10,853 bases of DNA from an uncultured Lachnospiraceae bacterium (GCA_947177885.1 CAMWWF010000070.1:1-10853); one strand, 5' to 3'. Numbered from the stretch's first letter, positions 1-7,782 are shown. Notes: generated by a model not told the origin, from the letters alone. Made by a program: numbers and translations.

Positions 1-3000
1 ACATTTTTAGAGGAGAGGATTTTCAGATATGATGTAGATCCAGGCGGTGTGTTCGGAAGCTATGCAGTACCGAAAGAGGAAGAACATACGGCGAAGATTC
101 AGCAGCAGCCGGACGAATCAGAGGAATACAGCAAACCGGCGGCACAGGTGTCCGAAACAGACCATCAGATTGAAGTCAGATGTAAGGATGTGGCTGTTGT
201 CTGGGAAAAATCTACGGCAAAAATGAAAATCACATTACATGGACGTACTGTCATGGAGGAGGCAGAACCTCTTACAATCACAGAAGCGGAGACGGTTCAG
301 ACTCTTGTAAAGCAGGAAAAGGAACATTTCTTCGGGGGCGGGACACAGAACGGACGTTTTGTGCATACAGGAAAGAAGATTCAGATTGTAAATGAAAGTG
401 CATGGACAGATAATGGCGTGGCTTCACCGAATCCATTCTATTTTACGACCGGAGGCTATGGCGTGCTTCGAAATACATTTGCAGAAGGATGCTATGACTT
501 TGGAGAAGAAAACAAAAAAGCTGTGACGGCCATGCACAAGGAGAATAAGTTAAGCGCATATTATTTTGTGTCTGACGGTGAAAACGGGAGCCGCATGACA
601 CAGGAATTATTGCGGGCATATTATAAAGTGACCGGAAACCCAATACTCCTTCCGGAGTACGGCTTCTATGAAGGTCACTTAAACTGCTATAACCGCGATT
701 CATGGTCTGATGAGAAAGGTGATAAGCTTTGGAACGTAAAAGGAACAGATCCAAGCGACAGTGAAGGCGTGACAGAATACGAGAGCGGTATGGCAAAAGG
801 CTACCGTCTTGCAGAAGGGCTTCATTCAGAGTCGTTAAACGGAGAGAGACCTACGGTAGCAACGGACCATTATCCCGAGAGTGTAGATACGCCGTTTCAG
901 TATTCAGCAAGAGCGGTTGTGGATACCTACCTGCATTTTGACATGCCTCTTGGATATATTCTGCCCAACGACGGCTATGGCGGAGGGTACGGTCAGAATG
1001 GTTACTATATGCAGGGCGGCGTGAAAGAAGACGGCGGCAGTTCACCGGAACGTCTTGCCGCGGTAGAGGCTAATGTGAAAAACTTTGCAAGATTCACAGA
1101 ATATGCCAATGCCAAAGGTGTGGCAACGGGACTTTGGACGGAGAGTAATCTGACTCCGGATTCAGACAGCCAGACATACTGGCATTTGCTTCGTGACTTC
1201 AAACAGGAGGTTGCCGTGGGCGGCGCTACGACTTTGAAGACGGACGTGGCATGGGTTGGCCCGGGATATTCTTTCCAGCTGAATGGTGTGAAGACGGCAT
1301 ATGACATCGTGACTACAATGTCAAATTTCCGTCCGAATATCATTTCCCTGGACGGGTGGGCCGGTTCACAGCGTTTTTGCAGTGTGTGGACAGGGGACCA
1401 GACCGGCGGCAACTGGGAATATATCCGTTTCCATATTCCGACCTATATCGGAAGTTCCCTGAGTGGCAATCCGAATATCGGAAGTGATATGGACGGTATT
1501 TTCGGAGGAAAGGCGTTGATTGCAGTCCGTGATTATCAGTGGAAAGCATTTACTCCGCAAATGCTCAATATGGACGGTTGGGGAAGTTACGTGAAAGCGC
1601 CGTATACGTTCGGAGATCCATACACAGGAATCAACCGTATGTATTTGAAGATGAAGTCAAAACTCATGCCATATATCTATACAAGCGCGGCATCGGCAGC
1701 GAATATTGACACCGGAAATGATGACACGGGCCTTCCGATGGTACGCGCAATGTTCTTAGCGTATCCGGAGGATAGGTATGCTTATACCAGGCAGGTGCAG
1801 TATCAGTATATGCTTGGCGCCAATGTACTTGTGGCTCCGGTCTATAAAAGCGTTGCGGCAGATGAGATTGGAAATGATGTCAGAAATAATATTTACCTTC
1901 CGGATGCAGAAGAAATCTGGATCGACTATCTGACCGGGGAGAAGTACAAAGGAGGACAGGTGCTCAATAACTTTGAAGCGCCCATTTGGAAACTTCCGGT
2001 ATTTGTGAAAAACGGAACCATTCTTCCCATGTACGAAGCAAACAATACACCGGATGAGATCAACAAGGCAAACCGTATTGTGGAATTTTGGCCGGCCGGC
2101 AGCAGCACCTATACGGCATTTGAAGATGACGGAAAATATATCAAGAATGAGACAAAACAGGAAGATGCTTATGGAACGATTGGGCATGTTTCTTATGGAG
2201 ACCATGTATCCACGACTTATACATCATGTGTAGAAGGGGACACAGTGGTGATCATGGCAGAGCCTTCTGTCGGAAATTACGAAGGATTTGAGCCTGAGAG
2301 AAAGACGACCTTTATTGTAAACCTTTCCAAGAAGCCGGAGGAAGTGCTTGCCAGGAATGGCGAAACGGAGCTTCATATGGAAGAAGTAGGGGATAAAGCA
2401 GCCTTTGAGGCAGCTGTACCGAAAAAGGGAGAAGCAGTATTCTTCTATGACGAGGCGCCGGTCCTTATGACATACGCGTCAGAAAAAGAGTCAGAGATGA
2501 ATCAACTTACGAAAGACGTAAGAACGACGCCTAAGCTTTACATAAAACTTTCAGAAGCAGACATAAGGAAAGAAAGCCAGACAGTAGAAATCAAAGGATT
2601 TGTAAGTGAAATGCTTCATATGGAAGAAAAAGAGAATGGGGCGCTGGAAATCCCGGCTCTTCAGGCAGCAGAAGAGAAGGCGACTCCCACAAGCATCTGG
2701 CTCCACTGGACAGAGGTGGAAGGCGCATCTTCCTATGAGATGCTGGTGGACGGAAGAATCTATTCCATGGGAAAAGCCCTTTCTTACAAGCATGATGAAC
2801 TGGAGTACCATTCAGAACATTCTTACCGTGTACGTTCCAGAAATAGGGAGGGGTACTCCCCGTGGAGTGATGAGATCTCTGTAAGTTCGCTTTTGGACCC
2901 ATGGATAAATGAGGTTGGCGCACTTGGTAAGATTACATGGACAGGCAATAATGAGGATATGGATCTCCGTTATCTCTGCGACCATGCATTTGCAGGGCTG

Positions 3001-3954
3001 TTCTTCAGCTGGGATGATGTAAACAAAGTAAAACCTGCGGCAATTTATGACTTTGGCGCTGTATATGAGTTGGATAAATTTGACTATTATCCCCGAGACA
3101 CTTATGGAAACGGTACGGCAGTGAGAATGAATGTGTACTCCAGTCTGGACGGCGTTCACTGGAAGAAGGAATGGGATGGGACAAAGGAGGAACCGTGGTC
3201 TTACGATACAAGCCTTGCATTGGAGGAAAATGCCAGGACAGTACCGTTAGACGGGGTAAAAGCACGTTTCCTGAAAGCAGAAGCAATTGAATGTAAGGGA
3301 AATAAATTTGCAACTCACGAGATGCCGGTATATAAGAAAGAAGGCACAAAAGGATTTGCAGTGGGAAGTACCAATGGGAACGCCACGGTTACAGAAGACG
3401 ACTATACGAACATGAAGAACTATCTAGGAACAAGTGTGAAAGACGGTTCTAACTTTACGGATCAGATTCAGAAACGCTGCGGTGATATTAACATGAACGG
3501 CATCTATGATGTATATGATTATGCATACACCATGTTTCATTTAGATGACGGAACGACTATGACCGGTAAACCGGAAGGAAGTATTGCGCTTGTTCCTGAA
3601 AGCGAGAGTGTGAAAGCGGGAGAGACATTTACCATGACGGTTCTTGCAAAAGACGCTTTGAACGTCAACGCGTTCGGTAAAGTGATCGACTATAACCCGG
3701 CGAAATTGGAATTTGTGTCAATTGAAGGAAATCATTCCGTAAAACAGATGGAAAACTTAACTGTGAATAAAGTATACTCTGACGGCACGGCTTATGTGAA
3801 CCTTGCATTTGCAAACCGCGGAAATAAAAAGCTTTATAACGGAAGCGGTGAGCTTGCAGTCATTACCATGAAGGCGCTTGCAGATGTAAGACCGGCAGAA
3901 GAGATGGAATGTGAGGGCGTTCTTCTCATCGGTCCGGAATTTGATACGGTATAA
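1..3954 (+). CDS. Secreted multidomain GH31 glycoside hydrolase, probable alpha-N-acetylgalactosaminidase type (5' end missing)
   Basis: The frame is open from base 1 and encodes plausible GH31 N-terminal sequence (FLEERIFRYDVDPGG) before the GTG at 49. That GTG is therefore not the start; the gene enters from upstream, where its signal peptide should lie. The visible part is 1317 residues. By base position I read: N-terminal beta-sandwich to about 634 (FFGGGTQNGRF); TIM barrel about 634-1740; C-terminal beta-sandwich and DUF5110-like region to about 2340; FN3-like about 2674-2890; F5/8C (discoidin)-like about 2900-3330; dockerin-like about 3361-3550; cohesin-like about 3577-3954. The likely nucleophile is the Asp of KTDVAW (bases 1243-1245). 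The likely acid/base is the Asp of WTGDQ (1396-1398), 51 residues later. As I recall it, this motif pair matches GH31 alpha-N-acetylgalactosaminidases (subfamily 18) rather than starch or sucrose alpha-glucosidases. Substrate is an inference; GH31 membership is secure. No LPxTG anchor or transmembrane tail is seen. The gene looks more AT-rich than the genes after 4132. Confidence 0.9.
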   Translation, partial: TFLEERIFRYDVDPGGVFGSYAVPKEEEHTAKIQQQPDESEEYSKPAAQVSETDHQIEVRCKDVAVVWEKSTAKMKITLHGRTVMEEAEPLTITEAETVQTLVKQEKEHFFGGGTQNGRFVHTGKKIQIVNESAWTDNGVASPNPFYFTTGGYGVLRNTFAEGCYDFGEENKKAVTAMHKENKLSAYYFVSDGENGSRMTQELLRAYYKVTGNPILLPEYGFYEGHLNCYNRDSWSDEKGDKLWNVKGTDPSDSEGVTEYESGMAKGYRLAEGLHSESLNGERPTVATDHYPESVDTPFQYSARAVVDTYLHFDMPLGYILPNDGYGGGYGQNGYYMQGGVKEDGGSSPERLAAVEANVKNFARFTEYANAKGVATGLWTESNLTPDSDSQTYWHLLRDFKQEVAVGGATTLKTDVAWVGPGYSFQLNGVKTAYDIVTTMSNFRPNIISLDGWAGSQRFCSVWTGDQTGGNWEYIRFHIPTYIGSSLSGNPNIGSDMDGIFGGKALIAVRDYQWKAFTPQMLNMDGWGSYVKAPYTFGDPYTGINRMYLKMKSKLMPYIYTSAASAANIDTGNDDTGLPMVRAMFLAYPEDRYAYTRQVQYQYMLGANVLVAPVYKSVAADEIGNDVRNNIYLPDAEEIWIDYLTGEKYKGGQVLNNFEAPIWKLPVFVKNGTILPMYEANNTPDEINKANRIVEFWPAGSSTYTAFEDDGKYIKNETKQEDAYGTIGHVSYGDHVSTTYTSCVEGDTVVIMAEPSVGNYEGFEPERKTTFIVNLSKKPEEVLARNGETELHMEEVGDKAAFEAAVPKKGEAVFFYDEAPVLMTYASEKESEMNQLTKDVRTTPKLYIKLSEADIRKESQTVEIKGFVSEMLHMEEKENGALEIPALQAAEEKATPTSIWLHWTEVEGASSYEMLVDGRIYSMGKALSYKHDELEYHSEHSYRVRSRNREGYSPWSDEISVSSLLDPWINEVGALGKITWTGNNEDMDLRYLCDHAFAGLFFSWDDVNKVKPAAIYDFGAVYELDKFDYYPRDTYGNGTAVRMNVYSSLDGVHWKKEWDGTKEEPWSYDTSLALEENARTVPLDGVKARFLKAEAIECKGNKFATHEMPVYKKEGTKGFAVGSTNGNATVTEDDYTNMKNYLGTSVKDGSNFTDQIQKRCGDINMNGIYDVYDYAYTMFHLDDGTTMTGKPEGSIALVPESESVKAGETFTMTVLAKDALNVNAFGKVIDYNPAKLEFVSIEGNHSVKQMENLTVNKVYSDGTAYVNLAFANRGNKKLYNGSGELAVITMKALADVRPAEEMECEGVLLIGPEFDTV
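3361..3550 (+). other. Dockerin-like module inside the GH31 protein, one calcium loop intact
   Basis: Two EF-hand-like segments are visible. The second, GDINMNGIYDVYDY (bases 3481-3522), fits the calcium-loop pattern D-x-N-x-N-G-x5-D well. The first, around GSTNGNATVTEDDY near 3364-3405, keeps Asn and Asp positions but has Ser where the first Asp is expected, so it is degenerate. Dockerins normally bind cohesins and attach enzymes to a scaffold or to partner enzymes. The module is internal, with a cohesin-like domain after it. Confidence 0.7.
3577..3954 (+). other. Cohesin-like module at the C-terminus of the GH31 protein
   Basis: The segment beginning GSIALVPESESVKAGETF, with VIDYNPAKLEFVSIEG in the middle and GSGELAVITMKA near the end, has the strand order and wording of cohesin-type beta-sandwich domains. 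These appear in carbohydrate-active enzymes of clostridia and bind dockerins. The protein stops at IGPEFDTV, right at or just inside the expected last strand, with no linker or anchor after it. Confidence 0.65.
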
Positions 3955-4033
3955 GTTTTTGTTGTTGTATCCCGGATCTTTGGATCAGGAAACGGATGGT
4001 TCCGATGCAGAACAGCATACATGCATGATATTG

Positions 4034-4062
4034 TTGACAGACATAGAGAAGTGTTGTATTGT
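4034..4062 (+). promoter_or_regulatory. Sigma-A type promoter for the solute-binding protein gene
   Basis: A perfect -35 box TTGACA (4034-4039) is followed after 17 bases by TATTGT (4057-4062), two mismatches from TATAAT. Transcription would begin near 4069, leaving about 60 bases of leader before the ATG at 4132. It lies in the gap between the GH31 stop and the next gene, so that gene need not depend on read-through. Confidence 0.6.
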
Positions 4063-4120
4063 AATAAGGAAAACAGGATGTAATTGTCAGAATCTTTTCG
4101 ACATATTTTACAAATGTGTA

Positions 4121-4126
4121 AAGGAG
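4121..4126 (+). promoter_or_regulatory. Ribosome binding site setting the start at 4132
   Basis: AAGGAG sits 5 bases before ATG 4132. The longer in-frame start at 4084 has no such site and would put a polar stretch ahead of the hydrophobic signal peptide, so 4132 is preferred. Confidence 0.8.
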
Positions 4127-4131
4127 ATTGT

Positions 4132-6246
4132 ATGAATAAATCACTCTTTTTGTTGATGCTGTTTTTCTGTTGTCTGTTTCCGGGAGGCTGCGGCAGGCAG
4201 GAGGCATCCAACTCCCCGGAAGAAATGAATGAAACGAAAGAATATTATGATATTGTGGTAGAAAACAATGCTTTTCCGGAACCGGACCGTACGGGGCAGG
4301 CTCTGTATTATAAAGGCATGCAGTTTTACCAGGGGGAAGCTGTGCAGCTGTGGGGACAGATTGGTTTTGATGAGACCGGGGGTGAAAACGTAGGGAAAAT
4401 CTTCCGGTATAAATTGGACGGGAGCTGGGAAACCGCTGCTGCGAATGTGCCGATTGAGTATCCTGTTTCCTATAATCATGGGTTTCAGGACAGTGAAGGA
4501 AATCTCTATTTCTGGGGAAAAAAGCGGTATTCATTGGCAGAGCCACAAGAGGTCGTGATACTGGACCCTTCCGGAGAAGAACTATACCGCACGGACCCTG
4601 AAGGGAAGGATTCTTTCACAGTGCATAACATCTGCCAGACAGAGGACGGCTCAGTTTACTGGGTCATAAGTGATGAGGATTTGACAACAAAGCTTGCAAA
4701 GAGCCGGCCCGGCGTTCCGCCGGAGGAAATGTGGGATATGGTGCAATGGTATGGCGGCGAGTCCATTTCTTTTTATGGGTATACATGTCTTGGCGGAAAG
4801 GGGGATGAGATTTGCCTGGGCAGGGATGATGGCATCTGGCAGGTGGACCTTGAGGAGGAAAGCCTGCTGGAGCTGCTCTCGTTCCTGGGAACCTCCTATG
4901 AGAACGCGGAGGGGGATTTCGGCCTGGAGCCGCAGGGCTTTCAGGTACTGGAGGACGGCAGTGTGGAGACGCTGAAGTGCTATGAAGACGGCACGGGAGC
5001 GGTCATGCAGAGGCTGTACCTGAGCAAGGTGGAGAAGGTCCCAATTGTCTTGCGGGGGGAGTTTTTTGGGTCGTGGCTGATAAGCCGTGTCAATCGGTTT
5101 AACCAGGAAAATGATACATACCATGTGGTATTGGAGGATTTCTACCGTACGGGACTAAGAGGGGCATCCTACAAATCTGACTTTGAAAACTTTGTCACAA
5201 AAACCAGCATTGAGATCGCTGCGGGAAAGGGACCGGACATCTTTTTTGGCGCCAGTATATTGGGGGATGCTGTCATCAGTCTGACAGAAAAGGGAGCCTT
5301 TGTGGACCTTGCGCCCTTTATGGAGGAGGAAGGGGTTCGTGAAGAAGATTACTTTCCTGTGACATTTTGCTGGAGGGAAGGGGATGGGATATACGGTATT
5401 GCGGCAGGAGGAAGTTTTGGGATATATAAAACAGACCCGCGCCTGTTGGGAGGGGAAGAACTGTCCGATATCGAGACACTGGCGGATGCACTGCTGGCTT
5501 GGCCGGAGGAAGCGGCTTATATGAGAAATAAGGATTCTGCCGACCTGCTGCGGCTGTTTTTAGAAGGTTCCGAGGACCTATGGGGTATGGTGGACTGGGA
5601 GGAGGGAACCTGTGACTTCAGCGGCGAGCTCTTCGGAAAGCTGCTGGAGGCAGCGAGGCGGTTCGGATATGTCTCTGGAAAGAACGTACCCCTTTTGGCC
5701 TTTGAGGAGAATGTCTACGATATTTTTGGGAATCAGCCCGGAAATGGAGTGCTTTCAGGAGTGTTGTTTGATGACGGACTCCATGGGGCCATATATTCCA
5801 GCGGAATATTTTCAGTCAATTCCAATTCGGCGAATCAGGAGGGGGCCTGGGAATTTTTACGGTTCCTGCTGGAGGAGGAAATGCAGTCCGCTCCCGGGTT
5901 ATTTATGTCTCCCATGTTAAAATCGGCTTTTATAGAGGCGGCCAGGAAAGATGTGGAGTTGATGAATAACGGTCTGGGTGAATGGTACACGGGATATACG
6001 GACATACAGGATGGGGTAGTAAATTCTGGGGCTAGACTTTTCCGGAAAGAGGACTTTAACGAGAGCGTGATAGACGAATATATCGACGCTATGGAAAATG
6101 CAAGGATGCGGCCTGTTCGTACGGAGCCTCTCCTGGATATCATCTGCGGGGAAGCTGCCAGTTACTTCAACGGGAGCAAAGGCGTGGAAGAGACAGCGGA
6201 AGTGACCCGGAACAGGGTGCAGATATACCTGGACGAACATAAATAA
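4132..6246 (+). CDS. Exported solute-binding protein with propeller-like N-terminal half (704 aa, probable lipoprotein)
   Basis: The N-terminus, MNKSLFLLMLFFCCLFPGGC, is a short charged start and a hydrophobic run ending in Cys20, followed by a polar linker. This suggests a lipoprotein, although Pro at -3 makes the lipobox poor. Residues about 40-300 contain repeated strand-turn-strand units of the type DSEGNLYFWG, TEDGSVYWVI and LEDGSVETLK, suggesting a beta-propeller-like domain. From about 303 (VPIVLRGEFFGSWLISRVNRFNQEN) the sequence reads as a family 1 extracellular solute-binding domain. Segments such as IEIAAGKGPDIFFG, the GIYGIAAGG region and ANQEGAWEFLRFLL are typical of sugar-type ABC binding proteins. 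The whole is longer than the usual 400-450 residues because of the added N-terminal half. No permease genes are adjacent, so uptake would need a distant permease, or the protein may sense rather than transport. It has its own promoter and a terminator after it. The ligand is unknown. Confidence 0.8.
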   Translation: MNKSLFLLMLFFCCLFPGGCGRQEASNSPEEMNETKEYYDIVVENNAFPEPDRTGQALYYKGMQFYQGEAVQLWGQIGFDETGGENVGKIFRYKLDGSWETAAANVPIEYPVSYNHGFQDSEGNLYFWGKKRYSLAEPQEVVILDPSGEELYRTDPEGKDSFTVHNICQTEDGSVYWVISDEDLTTKLAKSRPGVPPEEMWDMVQWYGGESISFYGYTCLGGKGDEICLGRDDGIWQVDLEEESLLELLSFLGTSYENAEGDFGLEPQGFQVLEDGSVETLKCYEDGTGAVMQRLYLSKVEKVPIVLRGEFFGSWLISRVNRFNQENDTYHVVLEDFYRTGLRGASYKSDFENFVTKTSIEIAAGKGPDIFFGASILGDAVISLTEKGAFVDLAPFMEEEGVREEDYFPVTFCWREGDGIYGIAAGGSFGIYKTDPRLLGGEELSDIETLADALLAWPEEAAYMRNKDSADLLRLFLEGSEDLWGMVDWEEGTCDFSGELFGKLLEAARRFGYVSGKNVPLLAFEENVYDIFGNQPGNGVLSGVLFDDGLHGAIYSSGIFSVNSNSANQEGAWEFLRFLLEEEMQSAPGLFMSPMLKSAFIEAARKDVELMNNGLGEWYTGYTDIQDGVVNSGARLFRKEDFNESVIDEYIDAMENARMRPVRTEPLLDIICGEAASYFNGSKGVEETAEVTRNRVQIYLDEHK

Positions 6247-6255
6247 TGGGTCCGC

Positions 6256-6265
6256 AGTTCGAACT
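6256..6265 (+). repeat. 10-bp perfect palindrome with a tRNA T-loop-like core
   Basis: AGTTCGAACT is self-complementary and is flanked by GCAG (6254-6257) and CTGC (6266-6269), which could form a 4-bp stem. An alternative 6-bp stem, with one G-U pair, joins TCCGCA (6251-6256) to TGTGGA (6271-6276). The TTCGAA core recalls a tRNA T arm, but no complete tRNA is present. Function unknown. Confidence 0.35.
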
Positions 6266-6296
6266 CTGCTTGTGGAGTTAGGTGAATTGCTTGAAG

Positions 6297-6329
6297 AAAA
6301 ACCTGTAGACGTAATGTTTACAGGTTTTT
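6297..6329 (+). terminator. Strong symmetric intrinsic terminator after the solute-binding protein gene
   Basis: AAAAACCTGTAGAC (6297-6310) pairs with GTTTACAGGTTTTT (6316-6329) over 14 pairs, 11 of them perfect from the outside and one G-U near the loop GTAAT. The T run on the 3' side and the A run on the 5' side mean it could stop transcription in both directions. It separates the solute-binding gene from the two-component genes. Confidence 0.88.
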
Positions 6330-6360
6330 GTACAGCAAAATCAGGCATAAAATGTAAGTT

Positions 6361-6393
6361 TTGACAGAGGCTGGCATTATCGGGAAACTGTCA
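6361..6393 (+). promoter_or_regulatory. Inverted repeat with TTGACA box before the response regulator
   Basis: TGACAG (6362-6367) and CTGTCA (6388-6393) form a 6-bp inverted repeat with 20 bases between the arms. The first arm overlaps a perfect TTGACA (6361-6366), but 17 bases later there is only GAAACT, a poor -10. This may be a weak, activator-dependent promoter or an operator for a dimeric regulator. The region ends 20 bases before the ATG. Confidence 0.35.
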
Positions 6394-6413
6394 TTGGATA
6401 TAAGGAGTCTGCT

Positions 6414-7112
6414 ATGAACGTTAAAATCTGTATTTGTGATGACTCTCCAGAGGAACGTGCATCCATAAATACCTTAGTGCGGGAGTGGTCGCAGCAGTCA
6501 GGGATGTATGTGAGTGTTTCCGAATTTCCGACTGCTGAGGCTTTTTTATTTGAATATGAGACTCTCGCGCCCGATGTGCTGCTGTTGGATATTGAGATGC
6601 CGGGAATGAACGGTGTAGAGTTGGCAAAGCGTCTTCGTGAGGGAAACAAGCTTATTCAGATTGCCTTCATCACAGGGTTTTCGGAATACATTTCCGAGGG
6701 GTATGAAGTCGCAGCGCTGCACTATCTGCTAAAGCCCATCTCGCCGGAGAAGCTCTTTTCCACACTGGACCGTGCATTGGAAAAGAGGGAGATCGACGGT
6801 CGGAGAATAGTGCTTAAGACCTCCGCAGAGACGGTTCTGCTGCCAATCTACGAAATTCGTTACATTGAAGTGATCAAGAACTATATCACTGTTTACGCCG
6901 GCAGCAGTTATACCGTAAAAAGAACACTCAAGGAAATCGAAAGGGAATTGGATGAGCGCTTTTTAAGAGTTGGAAGGTCTTATATAGTCAATCTGTATTT
7001 TATTTCCCGGGTGACCCGCTCCGAAATATTTCTTCGCACCGGCGAATCGGTGCTCATGCCCAGAGGGGCCTATGAGGCAGTCAACCGGGCTATCATAAAT
7101 CTGAAAAGGTGA
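6414..7112 (+). CDS. LytTR-family response regulator
   Basis: This 232-residue protein has an N-terminal receiver domain (about 1-125) and a C-terminal LytTR DNA-binding domain (about 130-229). Receiver residues are in place: acidic pair D9/D10, phospho-acceptor D59 in LLLDIEMPGMNG, T87 and K107 in LLKPIS. The LytTR half shows EIRYIEVIKNYITVY, the FLRVGRSYIVNL segment and the C-terminal VLMPRGAYEAV. LytTR regulators (AgrA, LytR, VirR type) usually bind paired direct repeats and often control peptide signalling, bacteriocin or exporter genes. The start is supported by AAGGAG (6402-6407) 6 bases before the ATG. It is co-transcribed with the kinase 4 bases downstream. The target is not proven; the ABC genes after 7921 are the obvious candidates, but I saw no clear LytTR repeat before them. 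Confidence 0.93.
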   Translation: MNVKICICDDSPEERASINTLVREWSQQSGMYVSVSEFPTAEAFLFEYETLAPDVLLLDIEMPGMNGVELAKRLREGNKLIQIAFITGFSEYISEGYEVAALHYLLKPISPEKLFSTLDRALEKREIDGRRIVLKTSAETVLLPIYEIRYIEVIKNYITVYAGSSYTVKRTLKEIERELDERFLRVGRSYIVNLYFISRVTRSEIFLRTGESVLMPRGAYEAVNRAIINLKR

Positions 7113-7116
7113 GGAC

Positions 7117-7782
7117 ATGAAAATATCAAGGAGAGCGGATAGAAAAATAGAAGCCTATCAGCAGGAGCTGATCAAAACGCATTTTGCCGAGGTGGACAAT
7201 ATGTACCGTAAAATGCGTGGCTGGCGGCATGATTACCGCAATCATATTCAGGTTTTGAAGACTTATGTCGACAAGGGAGACCTTCAGAGGATCGCCGACT
7301 ATCTTGAGGACCTGGAGGCTGATCTTTACACTGTGGACACTGTGCTTAAAACGGGAAATCTCATGACAGATGCTATTCTGAACTCGAAGATTGCTCTGGC
7401 AAATGACCGGGGGATCAGGGTCGAGGCGGACGCGCATATTCCGGCGCTGCTGAATTTCTCGGCAGTGGATCTCTGTACCATTCTCGGGAATCTTTTTGAC
7501 AATGCCATAGAGGCCAGTGTCTCTCTGCCGCCGGATCAGAGGGTGATTCGGGTTTATATGGATATGAAGGGCGTGCAGCTGTATATATCCTTTTTGAATT
7601 TTACAAACGGCAGAAAGCTGGTAAAGTTCGGAAATATTTTCAGGAGTTCCAAAGGCGGTGATCACGGATTGGGCATGGGAAGAATAGAATCGGTGGTGAA
7701 GAAGCTGGGCGGCTACCTGTCCGTAAATTCGGAGGATGGGGCGTTTACCACGGAAATTCTGCTGCCGGAGGCCCTGAACTAG
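7117..7782 (+). CDS. Short GHKL-type sensor kinase lacking membrane and sensor regions
   Basis: This 221-residue protein has the dimerization helix with WRHDYRNHIQVL (phospho-acceptor H38), the ATP-binding N-box NLFDNAIEA (N125-A133) and a glycine box HGLGMGRIE (about 183-191). This is the AgrC/HPK10-like class that pairs with LytTR regulators. Such kinases usually carry five to seven membrane helices before the His; here only about 37 polar residues precede it, so it should be cytosolic. The missing part was not simply cut off by start choice: the regulator gene ends 4 bases upstream. Its Shine-Dalgarno site (AAAGGTGAGG, 7105-7114) overlaps the regulator's stop codon, which points to translational coupling. 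It may respond to a cytosolic cue, to a separate membrane partner, or act mainly as a phosphatase. Kinase identity is secure; the signal is unknown. Confidence 0.9.
   Translation: MKISRRADRKIEAYQQELIKTHFAEVDNMYRKMRGWRHDYRNHIQVLKTYVDKGDLQRIADYLEDLEADLYTVDTVLKTGNLMTDAILNSKIALANDRGIRVEADAHIPALLNFSAVDLCTILGNLFDNAIEASVSLPPDQRVIRVYMDMKGVQLYISFLNFTNGRKLVKFGNIFRSSKGGDHGLGMGRIESVVKKLGGYLSVNSEDGAFTTEILLPEALN

Noticed and set aside
49..51. GTG as the start of the GH31 gene
   Set aside because: The same frame is open back to base 1 and encodes plausible GH31 N-terminal sequence, and no ribosome site lies at proper spacing before 49. The gene is cut by the window edge.
1005..1412. 135-residue reverse-strand frame opposite the GH31 catalytic region
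   Set aside because: It lies wholly opposite a well-supported coding sequence, has no recognisable domain and no promoter or ribosome site. The other reverse frames (for example 1756-2205, 3926-4546, 4651-5124, 7126-7665) are rejected on the same grounds.
3955..4033. Terminator directly after the GH31 gene
   Set aside because: TCC-GATC and GATC-GGA around 3969-3991 can form a weak, mismatched hairpin, but no T run follows, so I do not call a terminator.
4084..4131. Longer N-terminus for the solute-binding protein
   Set aside because: The start codon at 4084 has no good ribosome site and would bury the signal peptide, whereas ATG 4132 has AAGGAG 5 bases before it.
3911..4135. 74-residue + frame continuing past the GH31 stop, a possible frameshifted tail
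   Set aside because: It has no ribosome site, its product shows no cohesin, anchor or membrane features, and it runs across the next gene's promoter and start.
6249..6276. tRNA gene or tRNA fragment
   Set aside because: Only a TTCGAA core with a 4-bp stem is present. No acceptor, D or anticodon arms can be built and the T stem is not the normal five pairs with a seven-base loop.
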